Positions 53,872 through 62,808 of a stretch of 64,000 nucleotides of DNA are shown one piece after another. Location of the stretch: positions 62,001 to 126,000 of the forward strand of contig NZ_JASEEQ010000010.1 in NCBI RefSeq assembly GCF_030019515.1. The letters run 5' to 3'. The first letter of the stretch is position 1, and every line of letters begins with the position of its first letter. The position numbers and the translations under genes were made by a program. Source of the DNA: Nocardioides sp. GTDB lineage: Bacteria > Actinomycetota > Actinomycetes > Propionibacteriales > Nocardioidaceae. A model generated the notes under the pieces. That model was not told the DNA's origin and made no database searches. It was given only the letters and a program-made list of their open reading frames with translations.

Positions 53872-54255
53872 CTAGGAGTCGAGCACGGCGTCCAGCTCGA
53901 CCTCGACCTTCCACCGCGGGTCGAGCAGCCCGGCCACCACGACCATGGTCGAGGCGGGCCGCACGTCGCCGAACACCTCGCCGTGCACGGCGCCGATCGC
54001 GTCCCCGTCCGCGGCGGAGACGACGTACTGCCGGGTCCGCACCACGTCGGCGACCGACCCGCCGAGCTCGATGAGGGCGGTCAGGCAGATCTCCCAGCAC
54101 CGGCGCGCCTGCACCGCCGGGTCGGGGTCGACGGTGCCGTCCGGCCACACCGGCGCGGTGCCGCTGACCGCGACGATCGAGCCGACGCGGACCGCGCGGC
54201 TGAAGCCGATGGCGGACTCGAAGGGGGACCCGGAGCGGGCCGAGGTGCGGGTCAT
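53872..54255 (-). CDS. RidA-family (YjgF/YER057c/UK114) protein
   Basis: 127 residues from ATG 54255. Trimeric imine/enamine deaminase fold. Segments: PFESAIGFSRAVRVGSIVAV, SGTAPVWPDGTVDPDPAVQA, VVRTRQYVVSAADG and PASTMVVVAGLLDPRWKVEV. Arg in VVRTRQYV is the substrate-binding arginine of the family, so the protein may be active. It stops a few bases from the end of the convergent YcaQ-like gene. Metabolic role unknown. Confidence 0.9.
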   Translation of the reverse strand: MTRTSARSGSPFESAIGFSRAVRVGSIVAVSGTAPVWPDGTVDPDPAVQARRCWEICLTALIELGGSVADVVRTRQYVVSAADGDAIGAVHGEVFGDVRPASTMVVVAGLLDPRWKVEVELDAVLDS

Positions 54256-54502
54256 GACCGCAGCCTAGAAGGGATCCGCGGCGGCGTGGTGAGGACGTCC
54301 GGCTGCTCAGCGCAAGCACAGCCCCCACGGCTCGGCGTCGATCCACCGTCTGGGCAGGTCGATTTCGGGACGCATGGTTGGTCTAGCCCACTGCCTCGAC
54401 AGTCATCTGACGCGGGACCTCCGGAACCTGGTGCCGTTGTCGGAGCGGAAGATCGTCCTCGCGCCTGACCCGACCGCGCGCCGACCTGGTGAAGGAAAGC
54501 TC

Positions 54503-55102
54503 GTGACCGTTCGGCGTCCCAGGGTGGTGGCGGCCGTCGCAGTGCTCGCCACCGCCGTGACGTTTGAGGGTTGTGCTGCCCGCACTGGCACCGTCGGCGA
54601 AGCTTTCCGACCCGACGGACCGTTGCGCTCGGTCTCAGAGCACGCCTGGGCCATCGGCGTCGACCCAGACACGACGTTCACCGACGGGCTCGAGACCTTG
54701 AACTTCGACGCCGACGGCGAAGTGGAACTGCAAAATGTCCGTCTGCTGGGCGACTCCGGGTTGGAGTTGGTTGGAGTCAGTCTTGCTGACCCCGAGCGCA
54801 CCATCGGATCCGTGCAGTACATGGAGACCTATCCACCGCGGCACCGCGACCTGAAGGGGCACATCGTCGATGATGGCCTTGGCACTCCCCTCGCGGCGAG
54901 GACGCCGAATGACATCGGCTGGGAGCTGCTTCTCGGGATTCGTGCCACCGAGCCAGGGCGGCATGTCCGGACGGGCATCGAAGTGACCTACACCCATGAC
55001 GGCCACACCTTCCGCGAGACCTTGCCGGCGTTGTTGGCGGTGTGCGTTGGGCGCAGTATCGGGTTCCGGGATTGCGACCTGCCTGACCTGTCGATCGACT
55101 GA
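54503..55102 (+). CDS. Hypothetical lipoprotein
   Basis: 199 residues from GTG 54503, preceded by GAAGGAAAG. A basic N-terminus (VTVRRPRVVAAVAVLATAV) leads to the lipobox TFEGC, so it is a likely lipoprotein. The mature part starts ARTGTVGEAFRPDGPLRSVS; later AWAIGVDPDTTFTDGLETL, RTIGSVQYMETYPPRHRD and GIEVTYTHDGHTFRETLPAL form a beta-rich domain with a cysteine pair near the C-terminus. No family recognised. Codon usage is slightly less GC-biased than neighbours, suggesting an accessory gene. Confidence 0.65.
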   Translation: MTVRRPRVVAAVAVLATAVTFEGCAARTGTVGEAFRPDGPLRSVSEHAWAIGVDPDTTFTDGLETLNFDADGEVELQNVRLLGDSGLELVGVSLADPERTIGSVQYMETYPPRHRDLKGHIVDDGLGTPLAARTPNDIGWELLLGIRATEPGRHVRTGIEVTYTHDGHTFRETLPALLAVCVGRSIGFRDCDLPDLSID

Positions 55103-55423
55103 TCTGGTCACCACACGAACCGCTGCGCGACGATCCACCGACTCGCCCTGGATGTAGGCAGTCTCAACGCGACACCTTCTCCGAGTCGTGGCGGTCCGCT
55201 GCGCGAGGGCCACCCGCACCGGCGTGGTCGTGCCGACAGGGCCGCGGCCGGTAGCCGCCCGAGGAAACAGAGCTGACCACCGCGCCCCCGCGGTCGGTCA
55301 CCATGACATGGTCGCCGGGCTCGGTGCTCGCCAGCCGCAGGCTCCACAGCTCGGGGCGCCATCTTCGCGGAGCCTGGCCGGATCCCGCGCGCGGGTGTGG
55401 GACCTGGCTGGTTGGATGGCGCC
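55103..55423. other. Intergenic region without an accepted gene
   Basis: 320 bases. One minus-strand frame (about 55160-55400) reads WRPELWSLRLASTEPGDHVM and then VTDRGGAVVSS, a protein-like stretch without a convincing start; it could be a gene remnant. No promoter or hairpin stands out. Confidence 0.4.
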
Positions 55424-56584
55424 ATGAGCAGTGACACGTCCCGGGGCGGCGCGATCGTCCCGGATACCAAGGACTGGACCTGGGTCCTCGAGCGGCCCTG
55501 CCCCGAGTGCGGCTTCGAGGCGTCCCGGGTCACCGTCGACCGGCTCGCCGAGGTCGTGCGTGACAACGCCACGACCTGGGAGGCGGTGCTGACCCTCGCG
55601 GACGCCACCGACCGCCCGGAGCCGGCGACGTGGTCGGCGCTCGAGTACGCCTGCCACGTCCGCGACGTGCACCGCCTCTTCGACGCCCGGATCGGGCTGA
55701 TGCTCGACGAGACCGACCCGCGGTTCGCCAACTGGGACCAGGACGAGACCGCGATCGCCGAGCGGTACGCCGAGCAGGACCCGGCCACCGTCGCCACCGA
55801 CCTCCTCGACGCGGCGGCGGTCGTCGCGGCCCGCTACGAGGCGGTGCCGCCGGACGCCTGGGGTCGCCGCGGCCTGCGCGGCGACGACAGCGAGTTCACG
55901 GTCGAGAGCCTGGGCCGCTACCACCTCCACGACATCGTCCACCACGCCTGGGACGTGCGGGCGCTCGCCGCCCGGGCCACCGTCGTGGCCTACGACGCCC
56001 ATGCCGCCGCCTACCGGGACGGGACGAACGACGTCTCGGCGGAGACCGCCGCGCAGGTCGCCGACCTCGTGGTCGCGCTCGGCCCGGGCGCTCGCGTGCT
56101 CGAGATCGGCAGCGGCGGCGGACGCGACGCGGCGGTCCTCGAGCAGGCGGGCCTGTCCGTGCGCCGCACGGACATCACCCCGGCCTTCGTCGACCTGCTG
56201 CGCGAGGCCGGCCACGAGGCCGACCTGCTGGACCCGCTCGTGGACGACCTGACCGACCCGCGTGCTCCGGGCACGCCGTACGACGGCGTCTGGGCGAGCG
56301 CCAGCCTGCTCCACGTCGACCGGACCGACCTGCCGACGGTGCTGCGCCGCCTGGCCGGGGCCACGCGTCCGGGAGGCGCACTCCTGCTGTGGCTGAAGGA
56401 GGGCGACGGCGAGGCCTGGTCCACACACGGCTTCGTCGGCGCGCCCCGCCACTTCGTCTACTGGCGGGAGGCCCCGCTGCGGGCCGCGTTGGAGGGCGCG
56501 GGCTGGACCGTCGACCGGGTCGAGCACGTCGTGAGCAGCCGCACCGGCGAGCCGTGGCTGGACGTGCGGGCGACGCGTGCGTGA
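55424..56584 (+). CDS. DinB-like domain fused to a SAM-dependent methyltransferase
   Basis: 386 residues from ATG 55424. The N-terminal half (20-190) is a DinB/DUF664-like four-helix bundle with CPECGFEA (C26, C29), WSALEYACHVRDVHRLFDAR and YHLHDIVHHAWDV, whose histidines would bind a metal. A class I methyltransferase follows: GARVLEIGSGGGRDAAVLEQ (about 218-238), VRRTDITPAFVDLL, GVWASASLLHVDRTDLP and GGALLLWLKEGDGEAWS. Separate DinB and methyltransferase proteins are common; the fusion suggests a thiol-linked methylation or detoxification step. Its stop lies in a short tandem repeat. Confidence 0.85.
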   Translation: MSSDTSRGGAIVPDTKDWTWVLERPCPECGFEASRVTVDRLAEVVRDNATTWEAVLTLADATDRPEPATWSALEYACHVRDVHRLFDARIGLMLDETDPRFANWDQDETAIAERYAEQDPATVATDLLDAAAVVAARYEAVPPDAWGRRGLRGDDSEFTVESLGRYHLHDIVHHAWDVRALAARATVVAYDAHAAAYRDGTNDVSAETAAQVADLVVALGPGARVLEIGSGGGRDAAVLEQAGLSVRRTDITPAFVDLLREAGHEADLLDPLVDDLTDPRAPGTPYDGVWASASLLHVDRTDLPTVLRRLAGATRPGGALLLWLKEGDGEAWSTHGFVGAPRHFVYWREAPLRAALEGAGWTVDRVEHVVSSRTGEPWLDVRATRA

Positions 56585-56607
56585 GGCGACGGTGAGGCGA
56601 CGGTGAG
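56581..56607. repeat. GTGAGGCGACG 11-bp tandem repeat
   Basis: Two full copies (56581-56591, 56592-56602) and a partial third. The first supplies the stop codon of the DinB-methyltransferase gene; the array separates it from the DUF3046 gene start at 56614. Confidence 0.8.
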
Positions 56608-56613
56608 GAACCC

Positions 56614-56808
56614 ATGAGACACACCGAGTTCTGGTCCCGGATGGACGACGCCCTGGGGCCGGCGTACGCCCGCTCCTGGGCGGAGATGTACGTGCTGGCC
56701 GAGCTCGACGGCCGGACCGCCTCGCAGGCGCTCGCCGCCGGGGTGCCGCCCAAACGGGTGTGGGGCGCGGTCTGGGCCGCGCTCGGGCTGCCGGCGAGCA
56801 AGCGGTGA
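56614..56808 (+). CDS. DUF3046 protein
   Basis: 64 residues from ATG 56614. MRHTEFWSRMDDALGPAYAR, SWAEMYVLAELDGRTASQAL and GVPPKRVWGAVWAALGLPA match the actinobacterial DUF3046 family of about 65 residues, normally encoded just before recA. Function unknown; the small all-helical, Trp-rich fold suggests a regulator. In this genome an MFS and an MTA-phosphorylase gene sit between it and recA. The stop lies in an 11-base tandem repeat. Confidence 0.9.
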   Translation: MRHTEFWSRMDDALGPAYARSWAEMYVLAELDGRTASQALAAGVPPKRVWGAVWAALGLPASKR

Positions 56809-56832
56809 GCGCCCGGTGAGCGCCCGGTGAGC
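56804..56832. repeat. GGTGAGCGCCC 11-bp tandem repeat at a gene boundary
   Basis: Copies at 56804-56814 and 56815-56825 and a partial third from 56826. The first holds the DUF3046 stop, the third the GTG start of the MFS gene. Each unit carries a GTGAGC that could initiate translation in a different frame. Confidence 0.85.
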
Positions 56833-58128
56833 GTGGACTCCCTGCCCGACGTCGCGGCGGTGCAGCGGCGCACGATGCGCACCCTCGTCGCCGCGCAGGC
56901 GGTCGGCGCGATCGGCATCACGATCGGCATCGCGACCGCGTCGCTGCTGGCCCGGGACATCTCCGGGTCGGAGAGCCAGGCCGGCCTCGCGCAGACCTTC
57001 CAGGTGCTCGGCGCCGCGATCGCGGCGTACCTGCTCGCGCGGCTGATGTCGGTGCGCGGCCGGCGGGTCGGCCTGGTGACCGGCTACCTCCTGGGCGCGG
57101 CCGGTGCCGTGCTCGCCGTGCTGGCCGGCGTGCTCGACTCGATGCTGGTGCTGCTGATCGGCGCGGTGCTGCTCGGCTCGACGACCGCGGCGAACAGCAG
57201 CGCCCGGTACGCCGCGACCGACCTCGCCGAGGACGCCCACAAGGGCCGGGCGCTCTCCACGGTGGTGTGGGCGACGACCATCGGCGCGGTCGCCGGCCCG
57301 AACCTGACCGGGCCGGCGGGTGCGCTGGCCGGCTGGCTCGGCATCCCCGAGCTCACGGGCCCGTTCGCCCTCGGCAGCCTGGGCATGCTCGGTGCCGCCC
57401 TCCTCACGTTCCTGCTGCTGCGCCCCGACCCGTTGCTGCTGGCCCGCGAGGTGGCCGGCGCCCCGGCCACGCCACCCGACGGCGGGACCGGCTGGCGGCG
57501 CGCCGTCGCCGCGACCCGGGAGCGTCCGGTGATCGCGTTCGCGGTCCTGGCCATGGCCTGCTCCCACGCCGCGATGGTCGCGGTGATGGTGATGACCCCG
57601 CTGCACATGGAGCACGGGCACGCCGAGCTGCGGGTGATCGGCATCGTGATCAGCGTGCACGTGCTCGGCATGTTCGCGTTCTCGCCGCTGGTCGGCATGC
57701 TCGCCGACCGCACCGGCCGGCCGGCGGTCCTCGTCGAGGGCGCGGGGCTGCTGCTCGCGGCACTGGTGCTCGCCGCGCGTGCGCCGGAGGGCAGCTCCTG
57801 GGAGATCTTCGCCGCGCTCTTCCTGCTCGGGCTGGGGTGGTCGTTCGCGACCGTCGCCGCCTCGACACTGATCGCGCAGCACGCGCCGCTCGACGCGCGC
57901 ACCGACGTCCAGGGCGCGGCCGACCTCGTGATGGGCCTGACCGCGGCCGGTGCCGGTGGCCTCGCCGGGGTGGTGGTCGGCGCCTGGGGCTACCCGGAGC
58001 TGGCCATCTCGGCGATCGGCCTGGTGGCGCTGGTGGCCGTCGGTGGCCTGGGCGCCCGCGCGACCACCCGGGCCGCCACCGGGGACGCCGCTCGGGACGG
58101 CACGCGGACTGGCAGGGTGGGACCGTGA
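56827..58128 (+). CDS. MFS transporter
   Basis: 433 residues from GTG 56827 ([20 protein letters not shown]). Twelve hydrophobic segments in two halves. The conserved loops are [19 protein letters not shown] after helix 2 and [16 protein letters not shown] in the second half, the classical MFS motif A. Other helices include [20 protein letters not shown] and [21 protein letters not shown] drug/metabolite exporter is the likely type; the substrate is unknown. Its stop overlaps the GTG of the MTA phosphorylase gene (GTGA), suggesting co-expression. Confidence 0.9.
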   Translation: MSVDSLPDVAAVQRRTMRTLVAAQAVGAIGITIGIATASLLARDISGSESQAGLAQTFQVLGAAIAAYLLARLMSVRGRRVGLVTGYLLGAAGAVLAVLAGVLDSMLVLLIGAVLLGSTTAANSSARYAATDLAEDAHKGRALSTVVWATTIGAVAGPNLTGPAGALAGWLGIPELTGPFALGSLGMLGAALLTFLLLRPDPLLLAREVAGAPATPPDGGTGWRRAVAATRERPVIAFAVLAMACSHAAMVAVMVMTPLHMEHGHAELRVIGIVISVHVLGMFAFSPLVGMLADRTGRPAVLVEGAGLLLAALVLAARAPEGSSWEIFAALFLLGLGWSFATVAASTLIAQHAPLDARTDVQGAADLVMGLTAAGAGGLAGVVVGAWGYPELAISAIGLVALVAVGGLGARATTRAATGDAARDGTRTGRVGP

Positions 58129-58919
58129 CGACCGCGGACGTCGCCGTGATCGGCGGCACCGGCTTCTACTCCTTCCTCGGCGCCGCCGGGGAGGAGGTCG
58201 AGGAGCACGTCGTGGACACGCCGTACGGTGCGCCCTCGGCCCCGGTCTCGGTCGGCACCGTCGCCGACCGCCGGGTGGCGTTCCTGCCCCGGCACGGCCG
58301 GCACCACGAGTACCCACCCCACCGGATCCCCTACCGCGCCAACCTCTGGGCGCTGCGCTCGCTCGGTGTGCGCCAGGTGCTGGCGCCGTGCGCGGTGGGC
58401 GGCCTGAGCCCGGAGGTGGCGCCCGGGGACGTCGTGGTGCCCGACCAGCTGGTCGACCGCACCCAGGGGCGGGTGTCGAGCTATGTCGAGACCGGTGCGG
58501 TGCACCTGCCGTTCGCCGACCCGTACTGCCCGGGGGTCTCGGCCGCGCTGCTGGCCGCGGCGCCCGACGCCCGCGTCGGGGGAGCGATGGTGGTGATCGA
58601 GGGGCCGCGCTTCTCCACCCGAGCCGAGTCGCGCCACTACGCCGCGCAGGGCTGGGCGCTGGTCAACATGACCGGGGCACCCGAGGCGGCGCTCGCCCGC
58701 GAGCTGCGGCTGCGCTACGCCACGATCGCGCTGGTCACGGACATGGACGCCGGCGCCGAGAGCGGGGCGGGGGTCAGCCAGGAGGAGGTGTTCGCGCTGT
58801 TCCGCGCGAACCTCGGCCGGCTCGAGGGGGTCCTGACCCGGGCGGTCGCCGGGCTGCCGGACCCCGAGGGCTGCACGTGCTCGTCGTGGGCCGACGGCAT
58901 CGATCTGACCTACCTCTGA
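58125..58919 (+). CDS. mtnP: S-methyl-5'-thioadenosine phosphorylase
   Basis: 264 residues from GTG 58125. Splits methylthioadenosine to adenine and methylthioribose-1-phosphate. Motifs: [74 protein letters not shown] and [20 protein letters not shown]. The MTAP/PNP family is certain; the GAPEAAL segment leaves some doubt between MTA and related nucleoside substrates. Follows the MFS gene with a four-base overlap and precedes recA by about 190 bases. Confidence 0.9.
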   Translation: MTTADVAVIGGTGFYSFLGAAGEEVEEHVVDTPYGAPSAPVSVGTVADRRVAFLPRHGRHHEYPPHRIPYRANLWALRSLGVRQVLAPCAVGGLSPEVAPGDVVVPDQLVDRTQGRVSSYVETGAVHLPFADPYCPGVSAALLAAAPDARVGGAMVVIEGPRFSTRAESRHYAAQGWALVNMTGAPEAALARELRLRYATIALVTDMDAGAESGAGVSQEEVFALFRANLGRLEGVLTRAVAGLPDPEGCTCSSWADGIDLTYL

Positions 58920-58962
58920 GGAGAGCGGAGGTCCGGACGACACGCCGCCCCTCCTGCCGACG

Positions 58963-58978
58963 TCGAACAGGTGTTCGG
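58963..58978 (+). promoter_or_regulatory. SOS (LexA) box upstream of recA
   Basis: TCGAACAGGTGTTCGG, with palindromic CGAAC-AGGT-GTTCG at 58964-58977. It fits the actinobacterial LexA consensus GAAC-N4-GTTC exactly and lies about 135 bases before the recA ATG, as in mycobacteria. Confidence 0.85.
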
Positions 58979-59113
58979 GCTAGGTTGGGTCCACAGGTAC
59001 GACGCGGAGCGAGGTCGTCCACAGCTTCGGCGGTGCTGATCAGGGCACTGTCGGTGGCTCGCTCTAGCGTCGCCGATGTGCCTGGACCACGACGAGAGAA
59101 GAGGAAGCAGCAG

Positions 59114-60166
59114 ATGGCTGGAGGAGACCGCGAGAAGGCCCTGGACGCCGCACTCGCCAACATCGAGAAGCAGTTCGGCAAGGGCTCGGTCATGCGCCTC
59201 GGTGACGAGGTCCGGGCCCCGCTCGAGATCATCCCGAGCGGCTCGATCGCCCTCGACGTCGCACTCGGCCTGGGCGGCTTCCCGCGCGGTCGCGTCGTGG
59301 AGATCTACGGCCCGGAGTCCTCGGGCAAGACGACCGTCGCCCTGCACGCGGTGGCCAACGCCCAGCGCGCCGGCGGCATCGTGGCGTTCATCGACGCCGA
59401 GCACGCCCTCGACCCCGACTACGCGAAGAACCTCGGCGTCGACACCGACGCGCTGCTGGTCTCCCAGCCCGACTCCGGTGAGCAGGCGCTCGAGATCGCG
59501 GACATGCTGATCCGTTCCGGTGCGCTCGACCTGATCGTGATCGACTCGGTCGCCGCGCTGGTGCCCCGGGCCGAGATCGAGGGCGAGATGGGCGACAGTC
59601 ACGTCGGCCTCCAGGCCCGCCTGATGAGCCAGGCGCTGCGGAAGATGACCGGTGCGCTCAACAACTCCAAGACCACGATGATCTTCATCAACCAGCTGCG
59701 CGAGAAGATCGGCGTGATGTTCGGCTCGCCCGAGACCACCACCGGCGGCAAGGCACTGAAGTTCTACGCCTCGGTCCGCCTCGACGTGCGCCGCATCGAG
59801 ACGCTCAAGGACGGCACCGACATGGTCGGCAACCGGACCCGCGTCAAGGTCGTGAAGAACAAGGTGGCCCCGCCGTTCAAGCAGGCCGAGTTCGACATCA
59901 TGTACGGCAAGGGCATCAGCCGCGAGGGTGGCCTGATCGACGTCGGCGTCGAGGCGGGCCTGGTTCGCAAGGCCGGCGCCTGGTACACCTACGAGGGCGA
60001 CCAGCTCGGCCAGGGCAAGGAGAACGCTCGCGCCTTCCTGCGCGACAACCCCGACCTGGCCAACGAGCTCGAGAAGAAGATCCTCGAGAAGCTCGGCGTC
60101 GGGCCGACCGTCGACCAGGACGTGGCCGAGCTGCCGGCGGAGCCGATCGGTGTCGGCGACTTCTGA
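59114..60166 (+). CDS. recA: Recombinase A
   Basis: 350 residues from ATG 59114, preceded by AGGAAG. Strand exchange and SOS coprotease. N-terminal [20 protein letters not shown], Walker [34 protein letters not shown], Walker [36 protein letters not shown] and [20 protein letters not shown]. No intein. Controlled by the SOS box at 58963. recX overlaps its 3' end by 17 bases, making a recA-recX operon. Confidence 0.98.
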   Translation: MAGGDREKALDAALANIEKQFGKGSVMRLGDEVRAPLEIIPSGSIALDVALGLGGFPRGRVVEIYGPESSGKTTVALHAVANAQRAGGIVAFIDAEHALDPDYAKNLGVDTDALLVSQPDSGEQALEIADMLIRSGALDLIVIDSVAALVPRAEIEGEMGDSHVGLQARLMSQALRKMTGALNNSKTTMIFINQLREKIGVMFGSPETTTGGKALKFYASVRLDVRRIETLKDGTDMVGNRTRVKVVKNKVAPPFKQAEFDIMYGKGISREGGLIDVGVEAGLVRKAGAWYTYEGDQLGQGKENARAFLRDNPDLANELEKKILEKLGVGPTVDQDVAELPAEPIGVGDF

Positions 60167-60758
60167 GTCCCGACAGCCGCCGCCCTGGCTCGGTGATGTC
60201 GCGGCCGGGGTCGACGCGTGGACCCAACGTGCGTCGGCCCCGCCCGACCCGGTTGCCGACGGGCCCGACGCCGACCCCGAGGCGGTGGCCCGCAAGATCC
60301 TGCTCGACCAGCTCACCGGGCAGGCCCGCAGCCGCAAGGAGCTGAGCGACAAGCTCGCCTCGCGCAACGTGCCCGACGAGGTCGCCACCCGGCTCCTCGA
60401 CCGGTTCGAGGAGGTCGGCCTGGTCGACGACCGCGCCTTCGCCCGGGCCTGGGTGCAGTCCCGTCAGCCCAACAAGGGCCTCGCCCGACGGGCCCTGGCC
60501 CAGGAGCTGCGCCGCAAGGGCGTCGCCGACGAGGTGGCGCGCGAGGCTCTCGACGAGGTGGACCCGGCCGACGAGGAGGCGGCCGCCCGGGCCCTGGTGC
60601 GCAAGAAGCTGCGCTCCCTGGCCCGGGTCGACGAGACAACCGCGACCCGGCGGCTCGTGGGCCTGTTGGCCCGCAAGGGCTACGGATCCGGCCTGGCGTT
60701 CGCGGTAGTGCGCGACGAGCTGGCCTCGGCTGGGCAAGAATGCCCAGGTGGCGAGTGA
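60150..60758 (+). CDS. recX: Regulatory protein RecX
   Basis: 202 residues from GTG 60150, within the end of recA. RecX binds the RecA filament and limits its activity. Three tandem helical RecX repeats are visible: [40 protein letters not shown] and [20 protein letters not shown], preceded by a variable acidic/Pro region. Overlap with recA and an 11-base overlap with the next gene indicate coupled expression under the SOS box. Confidence 0.94.
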   Translation: MSATSESRQPPPWLGDVAAGVDAWTQRASAPPDPVADGPDADPEAVARKILLDQLTGQARSRKELSDKLASRNVPDEVATRLLDRFEEVGLVDDRAFARAWVQSRQPNKGLARRALAQELRRKGVADEVAREALDEVDPADEEAAARALVRKKLRSLARVDETTATRRLVGLLARKGYGSGLAFAVVRDELASAGQECPGGE

Positions 60759-61239
60759 GCGCGAGGTCCTGACGTACGAGCTGTTCGGCATCGCGGTGCG
60801 AGAGCTGGCCCAGCAGGTCGTCGACTCCGGCTACGAGCCCGACCTGGTGCTCTCGATCGCCCGCGGCGGTCTCGGCCTCGGGATGGGGCTGGGCTACGCG
60901 CTGGACGTGAAGAACCTCTCCGCGATCAACGTCGAGTTCTACACCGGGGTGGACGAGCGGCTGGAGCTCCCCGTGGTGCTGCCGCCGACCCCCGACGCCG
61001 TCGACCTGGCGGGTCTCAGGGTGCTGATCGCCGACGACGTCGCCGACACCGGCCGGACGTTGGAGATCGTCCGCGACTTCTGCGCGGACCACGTCGCCGA
61101 GGCGCGGATCGCGGTGATCTACGAGAAGCCCTGGACGCTCGTGCGCCCCGACTACGCCTGGCGCCGCACCGAGTCGTGGATCGACTTCCCGTGGTCGGCC
61201 GAGCCACCGCTGACCCGGCGCCCGGCAGGTGCCTCGTGA
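60748..61239 (+). CDS. Phosphoribosyltransferase-fold protein
   Basis: 163 residues from GTG 60748. Type I phosphoribosyltransferase fold with the PRPP loop VLIADDVADTGRTLEIV and the base-proximal VLSIARGGLGLGMGLGYAL; ends ESWIDFPWSAEPP, a tail typical of the xanthine/hypoxanthine-like group. The nucleobase is not decided by the sequence. It overlaps recX by 11 bases and is itself overlapped by the GNAT gene (GTGA). Possibly a purine-salvage enzyme or a regulator using the same fold. Confidence 0.88.
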   Translation: MASEREVLTYELFGIAVRELAQQVVDSGYEPDLVLSIARGGLGLGMGLGYALDVKNLSAINVEFYTGVDERLELPVVLPPTPDAVDLAGLRVLIADDVADTGRTLEIVRDFCADHVAEARIAVIYEKPWTLVRPDYAWRRTESWIDFPWSAEPPLTRRPAGAS

Positions 61240-61940
61240 ACGGCCACCGGGTGGTCGTCCACGACCGCGGCCGCGACCTCACCGGTGTCGTGCACGAGGG
61301 CGAGGCCTGGGCGGCCGCCGCCCGGCGTACCGTCGCGAGTCTGCACGCCGACCCGGTGCCGGTGGACCTCTCGGGTGAGGTGAAGCAGTTCGCCGTCGAC
61401 CACGACAACCGGATCGCGGTGCGGGCGATGACCCGTGGCGACCTGCCGGACGTCACGCGCTGGCGGCAGAGCGAGCACATCCGCCGCTGGTGGGCCGCCG
61501 AGGGCGAACCGACCCAGGAGCGGATCGAGGCGCGCTACGGCCCGTGCATCGACGGGATGCGACCGACCCGGATGTGGGTGGCCGAGGTCAACGGCCGATC
61601 GGTGGGCTTCGTCCAGGACTACCGGGTCGGCGACTACCCGGACTACGCCATGCTCGGTCCCGACCCGGACGCGGTCGGTGTCGACTACGCGCTGTGCGAG
61701 GAGTGGAGCGGCCGCGGCCTCGGTGCCCGGGTGCTCTGGGCGTGGATGGCCCGCGCCCGGCAGCGCTTCCCCGCGGCGACGACATACTTCGCGGCGCCCG
61801 ACCACCGCAATGCCGCGTCGCTGCGGATGCTCGCCAAGGCCGGGTTCACCGAGGGCGTGTGGTTCGACGAGCCGAAGGAGGACGGGTCGGTCGACACCGT
61901 CGTGGGCTGCAGCCTCGACGTGCCGCGGGTACTGGGATGA
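61236..61940 (+). CDS. GNAT acetyltransferase, AAC(6')-like
   Basis: 234 residues from GTG 61236. Residues 60-230 form the acetyltransferase domain: IAVRAMTRGDLPDVTRWRQS, HIRRWWAAEGEPTQERIEAR, MWVAEVNGRSVGFVQDYRVG, and acetyl-CoA loop EEWSGRGLGARVLWAW, ending FAAPDHRNAASLRMLAKAGF. The pattern resembles aminoglycoside 6'-N-acetyltransferases and siderophore acetylases; the first 60 residues are an extra domain not shared with AAC(6'). No resistance function should be assumed. Eight bases before the PPK2 gene. Confidence 0.85.
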   Translation: MNGHRVVVHDRGRDLTGVVHEGEAWAAAARRTVASLHADPVPVDLSGEVKQFAVDHDNRIAVRAMTRGDLPDVTRWRQSEHIRRWWAAEGEPTQERIEARYGPCIDGMRPTRMWVAEVNGRSVGFVQDYRVGDYPDYAMLGPDPDAVGVDYALCEEWSGRGLGARVLWAWMARARQRFPAATTYFAAPDHRNAASLRMLAKAGFTEGVWFDEPKEDGSVDTVVGCSLDVPRVLG

Positions 61941-61947
61941 TGGCGCG

Positions 61948-62808
61948 ATGACCGCGCACGCTCCGCTCATCCCGCCCGGGCCCGTCGACCTCGCCGCGCT
62001 CCGCACCGACCGCACGGCCGGGGTCGAGGGCGGCAAGGAGGCCGGCAAGCAGGCCCTGGCCGACCTGGGGCCGGAGCTCTCCGACCTCCAGGAGCGGCTC
62101 TTCGCCGAGGGCCGCAAGGGCTCCCCGCGCCGGCTGCTCCTGGTCCTGCAGGGCATGGACACCTCCGGCAAGGGCGGCATCCTGCGGCACACCGTCGGCC
62201 TGGTCGACCCGCAGGGCGTCCGGATCACCTCGTTCAAGGCACCGACCGAGGAGGAGCGTGCCCACGACTTCCTCTGGCGGATCCGCAAGGCCCTGCCGGG
62301 GCCCGGCCTGATCGGCGTCTTCGACCGCTCGCACTACGAGGACGTGCTCGTCCCGCGGGTGCACGGGCTGGTCGACCAGGCGGAGATCGAGCGCCGCTAC
62401 GAGGCGATCAACGACTTCGAGCGCGGCCTCGTGGCGGAGGGGACCACCGTCCTCAAGTGCCTGCTGCACATCTCGCCCGGGGAGCAGCGCAAGCGCCTGC
62501 TCGCCCGGCTCGACCAGCCGTCGAAGCACTGGAAGTACAACCCCCACGACGTCGACGAGCGTGCCCGCTGGGCCGACTACCGCCGCGCCTACGAGGCGGC
62601 GATCGAGCACACCGGCACCGAGGTCGCGCCCTGGCACCTCGTGCCGAGCGACGCCAAGTGGTACCGCAACCTCGCGATCGGACAGCTCCTTCTCGAGACC
62701 CTGCGCGGGCTCGACCTGCGGTGGCCGACCGCGGACTTCGACGTGGCGGCGGAGCGGGCCCGGCTGCTCCACGAGGACCTCGAGGACCCCCAGGACCAGG
62801 CCTCGTGA
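61948..62808 (+). CDS. Polyphosphate kinase 2 family protein
   Basis: 286 residues from ATG 61948. PPK2 enzymes use polyphosphate to phosphorylate nucleotides or the reverse. Walker A LQGMDTSGKGGILRH, substrate motif VRITSFKAPTEEERAHDFLW, Walker B IGVFDRSHYEDVLVPRVHG, lid VLKCLLHISPGEQRKRLLAR and PSDAKWYRNLAIGQLL. Length and motifs favour the AMP/ADP-phosphorylating single-domain class, but the precise class cannot be set. Overlaps the HipA-like gene by four bases. Confidence 0.93.
   Translation: MTAHAPLIPPGPVDLAALRTDRTAGVEGGKEAGKQALADLGPELSDLQERLFAEGRKGSPRRLLLVLQGMDTSGKGGILRHTVGLVDPQGVRITSFKAPTEEERAHDFLWRIRKALPGPGLIGVFDRSHYEDVLVPRVHGLVDQAEIERRYEAINDFERGLVAEGTTVLKCLLHISPGEQRKRLLARLDQPSKHWKYNPHDVDERARWADYRRAYEAAIEHTGTEVAPWHLVPSDAKWYRNLAIGQLLLETLRGLDLRWPTADFDVAAERARLLHEDLEDPQDQAS

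Noticed and set aside
55103-55423. A gene on the minus strand starting near 55400
   Set aside because: The protein-like stretch has no acceptable start or length; kept only as a possible remnant.
61236-61940. Aminoglycoside resistance gene
   Set aside because: GNAT motifs resemble AAC(6') but the extra N-terminal domain and chromosomal context give no support for a resistance role.
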